DNA from: Bacteroidota bacterium
GTDB taxonomy: Bacteria > Bacteroidota > Bacteroidia > Chitinophagales > Chitinophagaceae
Direction of reading: 5' to 3'
Length of the DNA stretch: 6,748 nt
Assembly (NCBI GenBank): GCA_029778965.1
Contig: JAKPBL010000281.1
Span: forward strand, 1 to 6,748
The notes beneath the pieces were generated by a model that saw only the letters and a program-made list of their open reading frames with translations, made no database searches and was not told the origin of the DNA. Every line of letters starts with the position of its first letter. Position 1 is the stretch's first letter. Shown here piece by piece: positions 5,804 through 6,748 of this stretch. The translations under genes were made by a program, and so were the position numbers.

Positions 5804-6748
5804 ACGTCCTCCCCCTGCTCCTGAAAGACGGTTATAAAGTGGGTCACAAATTTCAATACCCCGCCGGCACCAGCCTGGTGTACTCGAACCTCACACCCCG
5901 CAAAAGCCGCAACCCCGAAATGGACAGCGTGGTCTTTTTCGGCCTCCAATATTTCATCAAGGAATACCTGGTGCGCCAGTTCAACGAAGGTTTCTTCAGC
6001 CGTCCCAAAGAAGAAGTGCTACGCACCTACCGCCGCCGCATCGATAACTACCTCGGTAAAGACAGCATCCCATACGACCATATCGCCGACCTGCACGACC
6101 TGGGTTACCTGCCCATCGAAATCAAGGCCCTGCCCGAAGGCAGCCTGGTGCCCATGCGCATACCGGTATTCACTATCCGCAACACGAAGCCTGAATTTTT
6201 CTGGCTCACCAATATGCTCGAAACCATCGTGAGCGCCATCACCTGGAAACCCTGCACCTCGGCCACCACCGCTTTCCATTACCTGCGCAACTTCACCCGG
6301 TACGCGAAAGAAACCGTGGGTGAAGACGGCAGCTTTATCCCCTGGCAGGGCCACGATTTTTCTTTCCGCGGCATGAGTGGTGTGGAAGACGCCCTGATGA
6401 GCGGCGCGGGTCACCTGCTGAGCTTCGCGGGAACCGATACCATCCCCGCCATCGATTTTCTCGAAACCTATTATAACGCCGACGCGGATAAGGAACTGGT
6501 CGGCGGATCCGTTCCCGCCACCGAACACAGCGTAATGTGCATGGGTACGCAAGACGGAGAGATCGCCACTTTTGAACGGCTGATCACCGAAATATATCCC
6601 GCGGGCATCGTTTCGATCGTCAGCGATACCTGGGATTTCTGGCAGGTGATCACCGAATTCCTCCCCGCCCTGAAACCGAAGATCCTGGCCCGCAACGGCA
6701 AAGTGGTGATCCGGCCCGACAGCGGCGATCCCGTTAAGATCATTGCCG
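5800..6748 (+). CDS. nadV: Nicotinamide phosphoribosyltransferase (NAMPT/NadV), N-terminal 316 residues, cut by the window edge
   Basis: The enzyme joins nicotinamide and PRPP to give NMN and pyrophosphate, the first step of NAD salvage, in the cytoplasm. The reading frame stays open to the right edge; the family is usually around 470-490 residues, so roughly a third is missing. Motifs in order, with human NAMPT counterparts: DGYKVGHKFQYPAGTSLVYS (10-29), HDFSFRGMS with F187 and R190 (Phe193, Arg196), AGTDTIPAI with D213 (Asp219, which contacts the nicotinamide amide), VPATEHS with H243 (the phosphorylated His247), and VIRPDSGDP with R305 and D307 (Arg311, Asp313). All are present, so an active nicotinamide-specific enzyme is expected. 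Nicotinate phosphoribosyltransferase PncB is not supported, given Asp213 and the EHS and RPDSGDP contexts. The ATG overlaps the nrtR stop as ATGA, which implies co-transcription and coupled translation. Confidence 0.95.
   Translation, partial: MNVLPLLLKDGYKVGHKFQYPAGTSLVYSNLTPRKSRNPEMDSVVFFGLQYFIKEYLVRQFNEGFFSRPKEEVLRTYRRRIDNYLGKDSIPYDHIADLHDLGYLPIEIKALPEGSLVPMRIPVFTIRNTKPEFFWLTNMLETIVSAITWKPCTSATTAFHYLRNFTRYAKETVGEDGSFIPWQGHDFSFRGMSGVEDALMSGAGHLLSFAGTDTIPAIDFLETYYNADADKELVGGSVPATEHSVMCMGTQDGEIATFERLITEIYPAGIVSIVSDTWDFWQVITEFLPALKPKILARNGKVVIRPDSGDPVKIIA

Noticed and set aside
6019..6552. A 177-codon minus-strand open frame
   Set aside because: It is antisense to nadV, whose catalytic motifs are in frame throughout; the reverse translation has no recognisable domain.

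Overview
This window looks like a chromosomal segment from a member of the Bacteroidota, most likely near Chitinophagaceae. The assignment rests on protein character, near-absence of Shine-Dalgarno sequences, promoter-like TTG...TAnnTTTG elements, and GC-rich genes separated by AT-rich spacers. It is an inference without a database search.

Left half (1-3951, minus strand): a compact operon imuA-imuB-dnaE2, the accessory mutasome cassette for error-prone translesion synthesis. imuA starts with GTG at 3951. imuB follows after 1 nt and dnaE2 after a further 15 nt; dnaE2 runs off the left edge after 566 codons. ImuB has a Y-family fold signature but lacks most catalytic acidic residues. DnaE2 keeps all three polymerase aspartates but has a degenerate PHP metal site. 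ImuB is therefore likely the scaffold and DnaE2 the polymerase. A perfect 17-nt palindrome sits 10 nt upstream of imuA and is a candidate damage-response operator.

Middle (3952-5116): an AT-rich spacer carrying the imu promoter region, then a small plus-strand lipoprotein gene with a lipocalin-like look, then a minus-strand thioredoxin (trxA). The last two are convergent and their stop codons overlap. Between trxA and the next gene lies a perfect 18-bp inverted repeat that is built from three tandem 13-bp palindromes at a 14-bp period.

Right end (5117-6748, plus strand): an NrtR-type Nudix/winged-helix transcriptional regulator with a degenerate Nudix box, overlapping by 4 nt (ATGA) a nicotinamide phosphoribosyltransferase gene (nadV/NAMPT) that is cut by the right edge. 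This pair forms an NAD salvage-and-control unit. A promoter-like element and a palindrome lie directly in front of the regulator, which suggests autoregulation.

All genes belong to known families. The less explained parts are the non-coding elements: the imuA palindrome, the triple palindrome beside trxA, and the nrtR palindrome with its non-ATG start.
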